Part shown: positions 1 through 7,865 of the stretch, piece after piece
Numbering within the stretch: the first letter of the stretch is position 1
Layout: every line of letters starts with the position of its first letter
Assembly: GCA_910576325.1 (NCBI GenBank)
Contig: CAJTIM010000023.1
Location: forward strand, 1 to 64,000
Origin: Clostridia bacterium
GTDB taxonomy: Bacteria > Bacillota > Clostridia > Lachnospirales > Lachnospiraceae
Direction: 5' to 3'
DNA: 64,000 nucleotides
Program-made: the position numbers and the translations under genes
Notes under the pieces: generated by a model
The model's database searches: none
Told to the model about the DNA's origin: nothing
The model's input: the letters and a program-made list of their open reading frames with translations, nothing else

Positions 1-197
1 TAAAATCGGTAATCCACAAAGATGGAAATAACTGATTAAGCACCGGTTGGTTATCCACCAACAAGAGACAAGTTGAGTGAAAACAAATTTTTTATTTTCT
101 CTGTTTTTCACAAAAAGTCACATGGACTCTATCAGGGGTTCTGAATAGTTACATTTTAAATTTTAATAACCTGAACTTACATATTTTCTGTTCTGAA
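1..197. other. AT-rich left flank without a recognised gene
   Basis: No convincing coding frame is visible. A small hairpin with arms GTTGG and CCAAC lies at about 46-62. Two 9-mers one base away from the DnaA box TTATCCACA occur near 9-17 and 51-59. Two sites alone do not support an origin of replication. Confidence 0.4.
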
Positions 198-237
198 AAA
201 CGGAGTTCCCCCTGACAGAAGAAACTCCATTTTTTTA
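198..237. terminator. Probable bidirectional rho-independent terminator
   Basis: A stem GGAGTT/AACTCC at 202-227 is followed by seven T residues on the plus strand and by five T residues when read on the minus strand. It lies about 30 bp beyond the hemerythrin stop codon and would end that transcript. The stem is only six base pairs, so strength is uncertain. Confidence 0.6.
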
Positions 238-266
238 CATTCTTTTATCTTGACAAAAACGCAGGA

Positions 267-677
267 TTATTTCTGCTTCGCATACTCCGCTACCGCACGG
301 TCAAAGCCCTGGATATGATTGACAAACCAGTCCACCACGTTTTTATTTACCTGCTGAACAAAGGCATCCGTAGGTCCTTCCTGCTCCTCCAGCATCTCAT
401 ACAGCTCTTTAATGCTCTGCACAAACTCCTGATGCTTTGTTTGATGCTCCTTAAGACCCGGATAACCTATTTCCTCCTGAAGCGCCTCCTCCTGAGAAAA
501 ATGAAAATTGGTGTACTCCTCCAGATAATCCAAAGTATTGAGTGCCTTTTTCTTGCCGTCCCCTGTCTCACAGGTCTGCAGCAGATCATTGATCTTTCCG
601 ATCAGCTCCTGATGCTGTCCATCAATCAAGTCATTTCCTGTCACCAAATCATCTGTAAAATCCATATACTGTACCAC
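267..677 (-). CDS. Bacteriohemerythrin
   Basis: A 136-residue single-domain hemerythrin, expected to be a cytoplasmic four-helix bundle that binds oxygen at a non-haem di-iron centre. All seven expected iron ligands are visible: H22, H59, E63, H78, H82, H121 and D126, the last two in the helix containing NHIQGFD. The length matches stand-alone bacteriohemerythrins. Translation starts at a GTG seven bases after AAAGGAGG, and a TATAAT-like -10 box lies at 716-721 on the minus strand. The gene appears monocistronic, with a terminator downstream. The likely role in an anaerobe is oxygen sensing, storage or detoxification. That role is inferred from the family, not shown here. Confidence 0.93.
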   Translation of the reverse strand: MVQYMDFTDDLVTGNDLIDGQHQELIGKINDLLQTCETGDGKKKALNTLDYLEEYTNFHFSQEEALQEEIGYPGLKEHQTKHQEFVQSIKELYEMLEEQEGPTDAFVQQVNKNVVDWFVNHIQGFDRAVAEYAKQK

Positions 678-858
678 GTTAAATCCTCCTTTAATTGCAG
701 GTTTTATAATTTCCCATTATAGCACGCATGTACAAAAAATTCCATCTCTTTTTTTGCGAGAACGCGTAAGAACATGTAAGGATTGTTCATTTATTCAAAA
801 ACTTCACAGCAAGCTGCGGAATATTTGATTCAGATTCCGTAATTGATATTTTTTCGTG

Positions 859-2268
859 CTATTCTCCGTCCGATAACCTTCGTCCCATAAGAACGCCCAT
901 CATAGAGGCCATCATTAATCCTCTTGTCCAGCCGCTGGAGTCTCCGAGGCAGTAAAGGCCCTGAATGTTTGTAGTGAAGTCGGGCGTCATTTTGATGCGG
1001 TTGCTGTAGAACTTAAGCTCCGGCGAGTACAGTAAAGTCTCGTTGGCGGCAAAGCCGGGGACTACGTGGTCCACGGATTGGATGAAGCTGATAATGTTTG
1101 TCATGGCGCGGTAGGGCATGGCTGCTGTGATATCGCCGGCTACTGCGTCGGGAAGGGTCGGCTTTACATTGGACTGGCTCAGCTCCTTCTGCCAGGTACG
1201 CTTTCCTCCCAGGATATCGCCGTAACGCTGTACCAGAATCTTGCCGTCGCCGAGCATGTTGGTAAGCTCTCCTACTTTCTTTGCATAGGCGATGGGCTGG
1301 TTAAAGGGATGCGTGAAATTGTGGGAGCAGAGAATGGCCAGGTTGGTGTTATTGGATTTCAAATCCTTGTAGGAGTGACCGTTTACGACTGCCAGATCAT
1401 TGTCATAGTTTTCCTGGCTTACAAAGCCTCCCGGGTTCTGGCAGAAGGTACGGACTTTGTTCTTAAAGGGCAGAGGGTAGCCAATCAGCTTGGATTCATA
1501 GAGAATATTATTGACATCCTCCATAATCTCGTTGCGCACCTCCACCCGGACGCCAATGTCTACGGTGCCCGGCTCATGGGCGATTTTATGCTGCTCGCAG
1601 AGCATTTCCAGCCAATCGGCCCCCTTGCGTCCGGTGGCGACTACCACGTGCTCCGCGTAAATGGCCTCTTCGTCCGTGTGGGTTCCCGCCTTTACGATAA
1701 CCACACCCTTACAGATCTCCTGCTCCACTATTAAATCCCGGCATTGATAGCCGAAAACGATATCTACTCCGTGCTTTATCAAAAATTGCTCAATCTCATA
1801 GTAAATTTCCTGCGCCTTTTCGGTTCCCAGATGGCGGATGGGACAGTCTACCAGCTTCAGGCCGGCCTGGATAGCACGTTTACGCACATCTTTAACGCCC
1901 TTTTCGTCGCTGACGCCCTCTACCCTGGTGTCTGCGCCAAATTCCAGATAGATTTTGTCCGTGTAATCAATCATTTCCTGGGCAAAATCTTCTCCGATGA
2001 GCCTGGGCAGATCGCCGCCTACCTCATAGCTTAAGGAAAGCTTTCCGTCAGAAAATGCGCCGGCTCCCGAAAATCCGGTGGTGATATTGCAGTAGGGCTT
2101 GCAGTTCACGCACTCCTTTGTTTTTGACTTGGGACAGGTCCGCTTCTCTACCGGTTTGCCCTTTTCCACAAGCACGATTTTCTTTTTGCTGCCCTGCTTC
2201 AGCATCTCAAGGGCCGTAAAAATCCCGGCCGGGCCTGCTCCGATGATACAAATATCTGTGTTTCTCAT
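859..2268 (-). CDS. FAD-dependent dehydrogenase, COG2509-like
   Basis: A 469-residue flavoprotein. The N-terminus carries the dinucleotide-binding motif GAGPAG (residues about 9-14). A cysteine-rich stretch with CVNC follows, then FSGAGAFSDGKL, which recurs in altered form in the paralogue at 48014-49630. The cysteines could hold a metal or an iron-sulfur cluster, but this is inference. The substrate is unknown. The start was placed at the ATG at 2268, preceded by AGGAGG. The frame stays open to 2481, but that extension has no family similarity and crosses the regulatory-looking leader. The upstream segment 2275-2317 resembles the flanks of the stem-loop family seen before mutS. Confidence 0.85.
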   Translation of the reverse strand: MRNTDICIIGAGPAGIFTALEMLKQGSKKKIVLVEKGKPVEKRTCPKSKTKECVNCKPYCNITTGFSGAGAFSDGKLSLSYEVGGDLPRLIGEDFAQEMIDYTDKIYLEFGADTRVEGVSDEKGVKDVRKRAIQAGLKLVDCPIRHLGTEKAQEIYYEIEQFLIKHGVDIVFGYQCRDLIVEQEICKGVVIVKAGTHTDEEAIYAEHVVVATGRKGADWLEMLCEQHKIAHEPGTVDIGVRVEVRNEIMEDVNNILYESKLIGYPLPFKNKVRTFCQNPGGFVSQENYDNDLAVVNGHSYKDLKSNNTNLAILCSHNFTHPFNQPIAYAKKVGELTNMLGDGKILVQRYGDILGGKRTWQKELSQSNVKPTLPDAVAGDITAAMPYRAMTNIISFIQSVDHVVPGFAANETLLYSPELKFYSNRIKMTPDFTTNIQGLYCLGDSSGWTRGLMMASMMGVLMGRRLSDGE

Positions 2269-2274
2269 AGTCTG

Positions 2275-2480
2275 CCTCCTATTCCAATTCCGCAAGTTTC
2301 CGCTGTTTTCAGTTCCCTTTCCGCTCTTCTTTGCTCTTTCCCATATATCCTGCCCATAGCATCGTATTTTCATTTTATCATATCCGCAGATTCTTCCACA
2401 AACAAAAAATACCGCAATAATGATATAGACGCTCCTTGGGGGAGACCTATAGTCAACTATTACGGTAGTTGGTAGAAACA
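2275..2480 (-). promoter_or_regulatory. 5' leader of flavoprotein gene, with dyad and collapsed element-2 flanks
   Basis: The segment next to the gene (2275-2317, minus sense) reads GGAACTGAAAACAG, ten unrelated bases, then GGAATTGGAATAGGAGG. These are the two flanks that surround the stem-loop before mutS, but here the stem is missing. Further upstream, 2422-2455 holds an imperfect dyad centred on CTCCTTGGGGGAG, similar in style to MerR-family operators. No MerR gene lies in the window. Confidence 0.35.
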
Positions 2481-2863
2481 TTCAACCTATTATGAATTTA
2501 TATAAGTCTAAGCCTCTATCAGTGTACAAAAAATTCCCTTTTTTGTCAATAGTTCCATGCTTTCTAAACCCACGTTCAAATTTTACAATATCCTCCGGCG
2601 GAATAAGGCATCCTCCTTAACCTGTTTCTTCTATAAAAACATAACATTTATCACGAAAAGTCAAAGACTCCGCAAAAATCAAAGCGCTCCTCCAGAATAT
2701 ACGTTTCACGCCCAACCCGGAACTTCACAGCCCCCTTTCCACAATATGAACCTCAAATTCCTCATGCCAATGCCATATCGCATAAATTCTGACATCATAA
2801 TAAATACTCCACATCCACCCCAAAAGCCTGCTGTCTGCTTTTGCGGCATCCCCGTCCCCCTCT
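2481..2863. other. Intergenic region without a supported gene
   Basis: Open frames here show no family signature and have odd composition. The last 35 bases before the TraX-like stop codon contain TTTTGCGGCATCCCCGTCC. The same string ends the right arm of the large inverted repeat at 9806-10015, so a fragment of that element may be present. A six-pair stem AAAAGC/GCTTTT at about 2822-2843 could act as a weak terminator for the TraX-like gene. Confidence 0.4.
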
Positions 2864-3613
2864 TCACACCACCTCCAAAAGCAAAAACCTCCCAATCCCC
2901 CAAAGCACCATCAAATGCCCCGGATAAAACCCATAAAAAAAGTATTTCGGCTGTCTCCCCCTCTCCCCATTATAAAGCGCAATCAGCAAAAAGGAAAACA
3001 CCGCCGGCCACTCAAGAGAATTAAACGCTACAAGCACAACCACACAAACAACCGCCCGCAGCCAGGGCTGTTCCCGCAAAAGAAACATAAGCGCAATCAC
3101 CAGAACCCCCACGGCCCCGTAATCCGTCTGCAAAAGCTGCGCCGCAAAAGCCGGCAGCAAAAGCCCAACCGGAAGCCTCCAGATCTGAACTCTCCACCCT
3201 TTCAAAATCCACACCGCAAGAAGCCCCAACACAAGCGTCAGATACACATTCTGCCCCCCTGGGAAAAAGGGCGTATCATGAAAAGCCAGATCAAAAGGCA
3301 CCTCCGACAAAAGAGCAAACACCGTCATCCGAAGCATATACTTTCCCATATTCCGGGTATGCACCGCCCCTTCCACCAAAAGAAAGCAAAACAACGGAAA
3401 AGCAACCCGCCCAATCAGCCGCAGATTAATATCAAAATCATACCAGGCCATAATCTGCTCCCCGGTAAACCGGCCGGCCAACGGCGAGGTCCCATGCGCA
3501 TTCATCACAAACACTTCCAAAAGGCACGCCCCCACATGGTCAATCAGCATCGTCACAATGGCGATCCATTTCAGTGCGCTTCCGGTCAGCGGCAATCTCC
3601 TTTCGGTACTCAT
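2864..3613 (-). CDS. TraX family membrane protein
   Basis: A 249-residue polytopic membrane protein. The N-terminal segment (ALKWIAIVTMLIDHVGA, about residues 13-29) is the hallmark of the TraX family (PF05857), named for F-pilin acetylation but widespread in Firmicutes, where its acetyltransferase-like role is not established. Seven or more hydrophobic stretches follow. The start overlaps the end of the upstream gene by four bases, so the two are translationally coupled. Codons ending in G or T dominate, unlike neighbouring genes, because the plus strand is extremely G-poor here. Confidence 0.85.
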   Translation of the reverse strand: MSTERRLPLTGSALKWIAIVTMLIDHVGACLLEVFVMNAHGTSPLAGRFTGEQIMAWYDFDINLRLIGRVAFPLFCFLLVEGAVHTRNMGKYMLRMTVFALLSEVPFDLAFHDTPFFPGGQNVYLTLVLGLLAVWILKGWRVQIWRLPVGLLLPAFAAQLLQTDYGAVGVLVIALMFLLREQPWLRAVVCVVVLVAFNSLEWPAVFSFLLIALYNGERGRQPKYFFYGFYPGHLMVLWGIGRFLLLEVV

Positions 3614-4275
3614 CTCTTCTGTGCTACCTCTCCTTGCTTTTTATAAATAGAATCCGAAGCAACCACGCCGCGCACGGAGGACAGCGGATAAATATTGCTG
3701 TTCCTTCCAATCACCGTACCCGGATTCAGCACGGAGCCGCAGCCAACCTCCACCTCATCGCCAATCATAGCCCCAAACTTCTTAATTCCTGTCTCAATAT
3801 CCCCCTCCGGTGTATGCACCTTCACCAGAAGCTTATCGGATTTCACATTAGAGGTAATCGAGCCGGCTCCCATATGGGCCTTGAATCCCAAAATAGAATC
3901 CCCCACATAATTGTAATGAGGCACCTGCACCTTATTAAACAGAATCACATTCTTAAGCTCCGTGGAATTGCCCACCACAGCCCCCTCGCCTACCAAAGCA
4001 TTTCCCCGGATAAAAGCACAGTGGCGGATCTCCGCATTTTTCCCGATAATCGCCGGCCCGGTAATGGACGCCGTAGGCGCCACCTTTGCAGAACGGGCAA
4101 TCCAGATATTTTCCCCCTGCTTCTCATACTCTTCCTCGCTTAAGGAAGCGCCAAGCTCCAGAATAAAAGCTCCAATCTCCGGCAATGCTTCCCAGGGGTA
4201 AGTCACCCTGGACAGCAACGGCGCCGCCAATGTCTCCGTTAATGTGTACAGACTTTTAACTTCTAATTCTTTCAT
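3610..4275 (-). CDS. Left-handed beta-helix acyltransferase-like protein (GlmU C-terminal-like)
   Basis: A 221-residue protein with a short N-terminal helical part and then hexapeptide repeats (for example IIGKNAEIRHCAFIRGNALV, about residues 76-95) forming a left-handed beta-helix. It resembles the acetyltransferase half of GlmU and UDP-N-acetylglucosamine pyrophosphorylase-related proteins, but has no nucleotidyltransferase domain. It probably transfers an acyl group to a sugar nucleotide; the substrate is unknown. The start follows GGAGTGGAAGATT. It overlaps the TraX-like gene by four bases, suggesting a shared function in surface acylation. That link is inference. Confidence 0.78.
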   Translation of the reverse strand: MKELEVKSLYTLTETLAAPLLSRVTYPWEALPEIGAFILELGASLSEEEYEKQGENIWIARSAKVAPTASITGPAIIGKNAEIRHCAFIRGNALVGEGAVVGNSTELKNVILFNKVQVPHYNYVGDSILGFKAHMGAGSITSNVKSDKLLVKVHTPEGDIETGIKKFGAMIGDEVEVGCGSVLNPGTVIGRNSNIYPLSSVRGVVASDSIYKKQGEVAQKR

Positions 4276-4336
4276 AATCTTCCACTCCTTTTATTTTTAT
4301 AAGATTTTGCAATGGCATTTTCATAAACTTTCACAG

Positions 4337-4411
4337 TTAAAAAATACATGCTATAAGAACAATGGCGCTGACCAGCAGCATCCAATACCATTTCAAAGCT
4401 CTCACCTCCAT
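4337..4411 (-). CDS. Possible small membrane peptide (19-24 aa)
   Basis: A very short frame between topB and the beta-helix gene. The best start is the TTG at 4396, five bases after GGAGGTGA, giving a 19-residue peptide with a KWYW start and one hydrophobic helix (LLVSAIVLIACIF). An in-frame ATG at 4411 would give 24 residues but lacks a ribosome-binding site. The good spacing and a complete transmembrane segment argue for translation. The short length and lack of comparison data argue for caution. Confidence 0.35.
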   Translation of the reverse strand: MEVRALKWYWMLLVSAIVLIACIF

Positions 4412-4421
4412 GATTTACCGC

Positions 4422-6449
4422 CTAACGCTTCCCGGCCGCTTCCTTTTTCTTAGGAGCCTTATAAAATCCCGAAGCCGCGTCAAAGCAGGGCTTCAGCGCC
4501 CTCCGGTAATCGGCGCCCAGAACAGCCTGTGTCTTATCCGTAATAAACTTCTCAAGCTTCTGCATATAAAATTCTTCCGTAATACTTCCCTCCGCCATCT
4601 GGGTCAGCCCCTTTTCCCAGCTTGCCGTCAGCTCCGGATTCAAAAGGCTGTAAATAGAAGCACGAACTACATCGTAAATCATCTCCCCCAGCAGAGTCGG
4701 CGTTATAATCTGGGTCTTTGCGTTTAAAGCTATGTACTTATTATTGACAAGCTTTTTCAGAATCTCCGCCCGGGTAGCGCTGGTTCCGATGCCGCTGCCC
4801 TTAATCTGCGCCCGAAGCTCCTCGTCCTCAATAAGCTGCCCTGCATTTTCCATAGCAAGAATCATGGAGCCGGAATTGTACCGCTTGGGAGGCGATGTTT
4901 CTCCCTCCTTGATAACAAAATCCCGAACCTCCACCGGATCGCCTTTTTTCAGGCTTTTCAAAAGCTCCAGAAATTCCGTATCACAGCGGACATCCTCGGT
5001 CTCTTCTCCCTTTTTCCTGCTGCTGTCCCCGGAATTATTCGGCATCACTTTCAGATACCCCTCCGACAGCAGAATCTTAAAGCTGGAAAAAAACTTCTCT
5101 CCCCGAACCGCCGTCACAAGCTGCACTTTCTGATACTCCGCAGCCGGATAAAAAATCGCCAGAAACCGCCGGGCTATCAGCTCATAAACCTGCTCCGACA
5201 GCTGGGATAAGCTCTTTAGAACTCCAAAGCCCTGCCCTGTGGGGACAATGGCGTAATGGTCCGTAATCTGCTTATCGTTCACATAGCGGGTTTTTGCAAG
5301 ATTTTTCCACGCAGTCCCTGCCAGAACCTCCCCGGCAAAGGCTGACAGCTTCTGGTAATTCCGAAGCCCTCCGATATTCCGCCCAATCTCCTTGGCCGCC
5401 GCCGTGGACAGCACACGGGCATCCGTTCTGGGATAGGTCACAAGCTTTTTCTCATACAGCTCCTGAACTACCCGCAGCGTTTCATCGGGACTGATTTTAA
5501 AGAGACGGGAGCACTCGTTCTGAAGCTCCGCCAGATTGAACAGAAGGGGCGGATTTTTCTTCTCTTTCTTCCGCTCCAGGGAAAAAACCGCGGCCTTCAC
5601 CGGCTGTTCCTCTTTCAAAAACCCAATCAGAGCTTCCGCATCCTCTTTTTTCTTAAATCCATTTTCCTTATAAAGCTTGGGAGACTGAAAGTAAGCGGAC
5701 CCCTCCTGGGCGCGCCACTCACCTCGGGACTCTCTACCTTTCAGGACAAATTCCTCCTCCACCCGATAAAATGGCGTCTTTACAAACTCCCTTATCTCAC
5801 GCTCACGCTTTACCACCATCCCCAGGACGCAGGTCATCACACGGCCCACGGAGATTACCGTCCGGTTTACCTTCAGATAATTGGAAATGGCATCACCGTA
5901 TTTTAAAGTCAGCAGACGGGAAAAATTGATTCCCATCAAATAATCCTCCTTGGCCCGCAGATAAGCGGCGCTGGAGAGATTGTCGTACTCCGACAGATCC
6001 TTTGCCTCCCGGATACCCCGCTGAATCTCCTCCTCGGTCTGGGAATCGATCCACACCCGGAGGCGCTTTTTGCCCTTTACACCGGCCATCTGCTCCACCA
6101 GACGATAGATATATTCGCCCTCCCGTCCGGAGTCGGTGCAGACATAGATTGTTTCCACATCCGGCCGATTTAAAAGTACCTTCACCGTCTCAAACTGTTT
6201 GCTTACGGAAGGAATGATTTCATATTTAAATTCCTGCGGCAGAAACGGCAGGGTGGCAAGGCTCCAGCGTTTGAACTTCGGGTCGTAAACCTCCGGATAA
6301 CTCATGGTCACCAGATGGCCCACACACCAAGTCACAATACTGTCCTCCCCTTCCAGATAACCGTCCCGGCGGGAGGCCCCGAGCTTCAGCACCCGGGCAA
6401 ATTCCTGAGCCACACTTGGCTTTTCCGCAATATAGAGTGATTTTCCCAT
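4422..6449 (-). CDS. topB: DNA topoisomerase III (type IA)
   Basis: A 675-residue type IA topoisomerase that relaxes and decatenates DNA through a 5'-phosphotyrosine intermediate. The N-terminal Toprim motif is visible as IAEKPSVAQEFARVL (residues about 7-21), with the acidic CTDSGREGEYIYR region near 105-115. The catalytic tyrosine lies in LVTYPRTDARVLS near residue 317. No C-terminal zinc-finger cysteine clusters are seen, which fits TopB rather than TopA. A possible promoter, TTGCCA-18 bp-TAGAAT, lies at 6511-6540. Confidence 0.95.
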   Translation of the reverse strand: MGKSLYIAEKPSVAQEFARVLKLGASRRDGYLEGEDSIVTWCVGHLVTMSYPEVYDPKFKRWSLATLPFLPQEFKYEIIPSVSKQFETVKVLLNRPDVETIYVCTDSGREGEYIYRLVEQMAGVKGKKRLRVWIDSQTEEEIQRGIREAKDLSEYDNLSSAAYLRAKEDYLMGINFSRLLTLKYGDAISNYLKVNRTVISVGRVMTCVLGMVVKREREIREFVKTPFYRVEEEFVLKGRESRGEWRAQEGSAYFQSPKLYKENGFKKKEDAEALIGFLKEEQPVKAAVFSLERKKEKKNPPLLFNLAELQNECSRLFKISPDETLRVVQELYEKKLVTYPRTDARVLSTAAAKEIGRNIGGLRNYQKLSAFAGEVLAGTAWKNLAKTRYVNDKQITDHYAIVPTGQGFGVLKSLSQLSEQVYELIARRFLAIFYPAAEYQKVQLVTAVRGEKFFSSFKILLSEGYLKVMPNNSGDSSRKKGEETEDVRCDTEFLELLKSLKKGDPVEVRDFVIKEGETSPPKRYNSGSMILAMENAGQLIEDEELRAQIKGSGIGTSATRAEILKKLVNNKYIALNAKTQIITPTLLGEMIYDVVRASIYSLLNPELTASWEKGLTQMAEGSITEEFYMQKLEKFITDKTQAVLGADYRRALKPCFDAASGFYKAPKKKEAAGKR

Positions 6450-6510
6450 AATTCCTCTTTTACATATATTTACTTACTGTTACTGATGTCCTATCACAAA
6501 AGACTTTACT

Positions 6511-6540
6511 ATTCTAACACACAGAGACCGTACATGGCAA
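6511..6540 (-). promoter_or_regulatory. Possible topB promoter
   Basis: On the minus strand TTGCCA is followed after 18 bases by TAGAAT, about 60 bp before the topB ATG. Both boxes differ from consensus, so the call rests on spacing and position. Confidence 0.35.
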
Positions 6541-6572
6541 CGACGAAGTGGCGTTAGAACAATAAGAAAGTT

Positions 6573-7562
6573 TTACGGCAGTTCGGATCGGAAGCCATCC
6601 CAATCTGTCAAAAGCTTCATATCCTCCGGCAGAGGCGCCTCCACTTGAAGCTCTTCTTCGGTAAATGGCTGTAAAAAATGAATCCTCCAGGCATGTAAAG
6701 CCGTCCGCTCCATCCCGGGAACCGCCCCGTTTCCATATAGAGGATCTCCCAAAAGCGGACAGCCGGCAGAGGCCATATGCACACGTATCTGATGGGTCCT
6801 TCCCGTCTCCAGCCGCAAAGAGACCAGAGCATATTTCCTTTCCTCACTCTGATCCAATAAGTTATACCCTCCGGGCGCCTCCCGAACACATCCCCTTCGG
6901 GGTAGATGGACTTCGTCCAATAAGGTATAGTGTGTAATAGCCTTTTTTCCCTCTTGGGTAATGCGCATACGATTTCTTTCTCCGGGAACCGCACCCAAAG
7001 GTTTATCAATCTTCCCTTCTCCCGGCTCCGGCAGGCCCTCCGCAATTGCAAGATAGTTCTTAAAAAGCTGTCCCTTCTCCCTTTGACGCTCCAGCCGGAC
7101 TGCCGCTCCCCGGTTCTTCACTGCCAAAACCACCCCGGAAGTATCCTTATCCAGACGGCCGAAGATGCGAATCACCGAATCCTCTCCCTTCCCCCTCAGA
7201 TAAGCGGCCAGACGGTTTGCCATCGTATCCCCGTCCGCCCTTCCCACCGGATGCACCGTAAGGCCCGAAGGCTTGTCCACCACTATGACATCCTGGTCCT
7301 CATAAAGCACCGCAAGACTTCCCGCAAAGGCTTTCAGTCCTTCAGAAACCTCTCCCTCCGTTTCAAGCAATACCTCCACAAGATCACCGGTCTCCAGAAG
7401 CACATTTACCTTCCTGCGCTCACCATTGACACAGATCCCTCCCGGGCAAAACTTTGCGCGGCTGATTTCATTTTTTGTCAAATGCATCCTTCTCCTCAAA
7501 AAATGCTCCAGCCGGATCCCTGCATCCTCTTTTTCTGCTATACCGCTTACCTTCTTCTCCAA
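6573..7562 (-). CDS. RluA-family pseudouridine synthase
   Basis: A 329-residue RNA pseudouridine synthase. An N-terminal S4-like RNA-binding segment (about residues 15-75) precedes the catalytic domain, which carries GRLDKDTSGVVLAVKNR with the catalytic aspartate of the RLDxxTSG motif near residue 143. The later ETGRTHQIRVHMASAGCPLLGDPLYG block is also typical. The RNA target cannot be assigned. The start is a TTG five bases after GGGAGTGAG; no better ATG lies nearby. A second paralogue lies at 31123-32049. Confidence 0.9.
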   Translation of the reverse strand: MEKKVSGIAEKEDAGIRLEHFLRRRMHLTKNEISRAKFCPGGICVNGERRKVNVLLETGDLVEVLLETEGEVSEGLKAFAGSLAVLYEDQDVIVVDKPSGLTVHPVGRADGDTMANRLAAYLRGKGEDSVIRIFGRLDKDTSGVVLAVKNRGAAVRLERQREKGQLFKNYLAIAEGLPEPGEGKIDKPLGAVPGERNRMRITQEGKKAITHYTLLDEVHLPRRGCVREAPGGYNLLDQSEERKYALVSLRLETGRTHQIRVHMASAGCPLLGDPLYGNGAVPGMERTALHAWRIHFLQPFTEEELQVEAPLPEDMKLLTDWDGFRSELP

Positions 7563-7656
7563 ATGCTCACTCCCATTCCATACCTTCCTGTATTTATGGC
7601 TTTAAAGCAAATATTGCTTGACATTTACTTTTTCCATACTGTTCGGCCTAATCGTC

Positions 7657-7803
7657 CGTACCGGAAATTCTTGTGCATAATTCTGAAAATATTTTTCAAA
7701 AGTACAAGTCAAAAAGCGCAGGTGTAGTCGGGCTATGACAAGGCTTTTTGCCCTGCACTGCCGGAAAACCAGGCCAGAAATATGCATAAGAATTTCTGAT
7801 ACG
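7657..7803. repeat. 147-bp element with 29-bp terminal inverted repeats
   Basis: The arms 7657-7685 and 7775-7803 match as inverted repeats at 25 of 29 positions. Inside lies a second inverted pair, CAAAAAGC and GCTTTTTG. No coding frame is convincing. This is either a miniature non-autonomous element or a structured RNA. No second copy was recognised in the window. Confidence 0.5.
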
Positions 7804-7818
7804 AACTGCCAATATTTC

Positions 7819-7853
7819 AAAAAGCACGAAGAATCTCTTTCCCCGTGCTTTTG
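7819..7853 (-). terminator. Rho-independent terminator of the Rpn-like gene
   Basis: On the minus strand AAAAGCACG pairs with CGTGCTTTT across a 15-base loop and runs into a further T, starting about a dozen bases after the stop codon at 7866. Confidence 0.75.
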
Positions 7854-7865
7854 ATTCAACCGCTT

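Larger units (their letters stand above)
7563..7865. other. Intergenic region with nested inverted repeat
   Basis: No gene is supported. The region holds a 147-bp element at 7657-7803 with 29-bp inverted ends, and the terminator of the Rpn-like gene at 7819-7853. An open minus-strand frame at 7602-7859 runs through both and is regarded as spurious. Confidence 0.5.

Noticed and set aside
9..59. Possible replication origin (two DnaA-box-like 9-mers)
   Set aside because: Only two sites, each with one mismatch, no dnaA or dnaN nearby, and gene orientation and strand skew suggest the origin lies to the right.
2915..3646. Plus-strand frame of 243 residues opposite the TraX-like gene
   Set aside because: Arg/Pro/His/Lys-rich shadow of a G-poor strand; the minus-strand TraX frame has clear family motifs.
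7602..7859. Minus-strand frame of 85 residues after the Rpn-like gene
   Set aside because: It runs through a terminator and an inverted repeat, has no ribosome-binding site and no recognisable domain.
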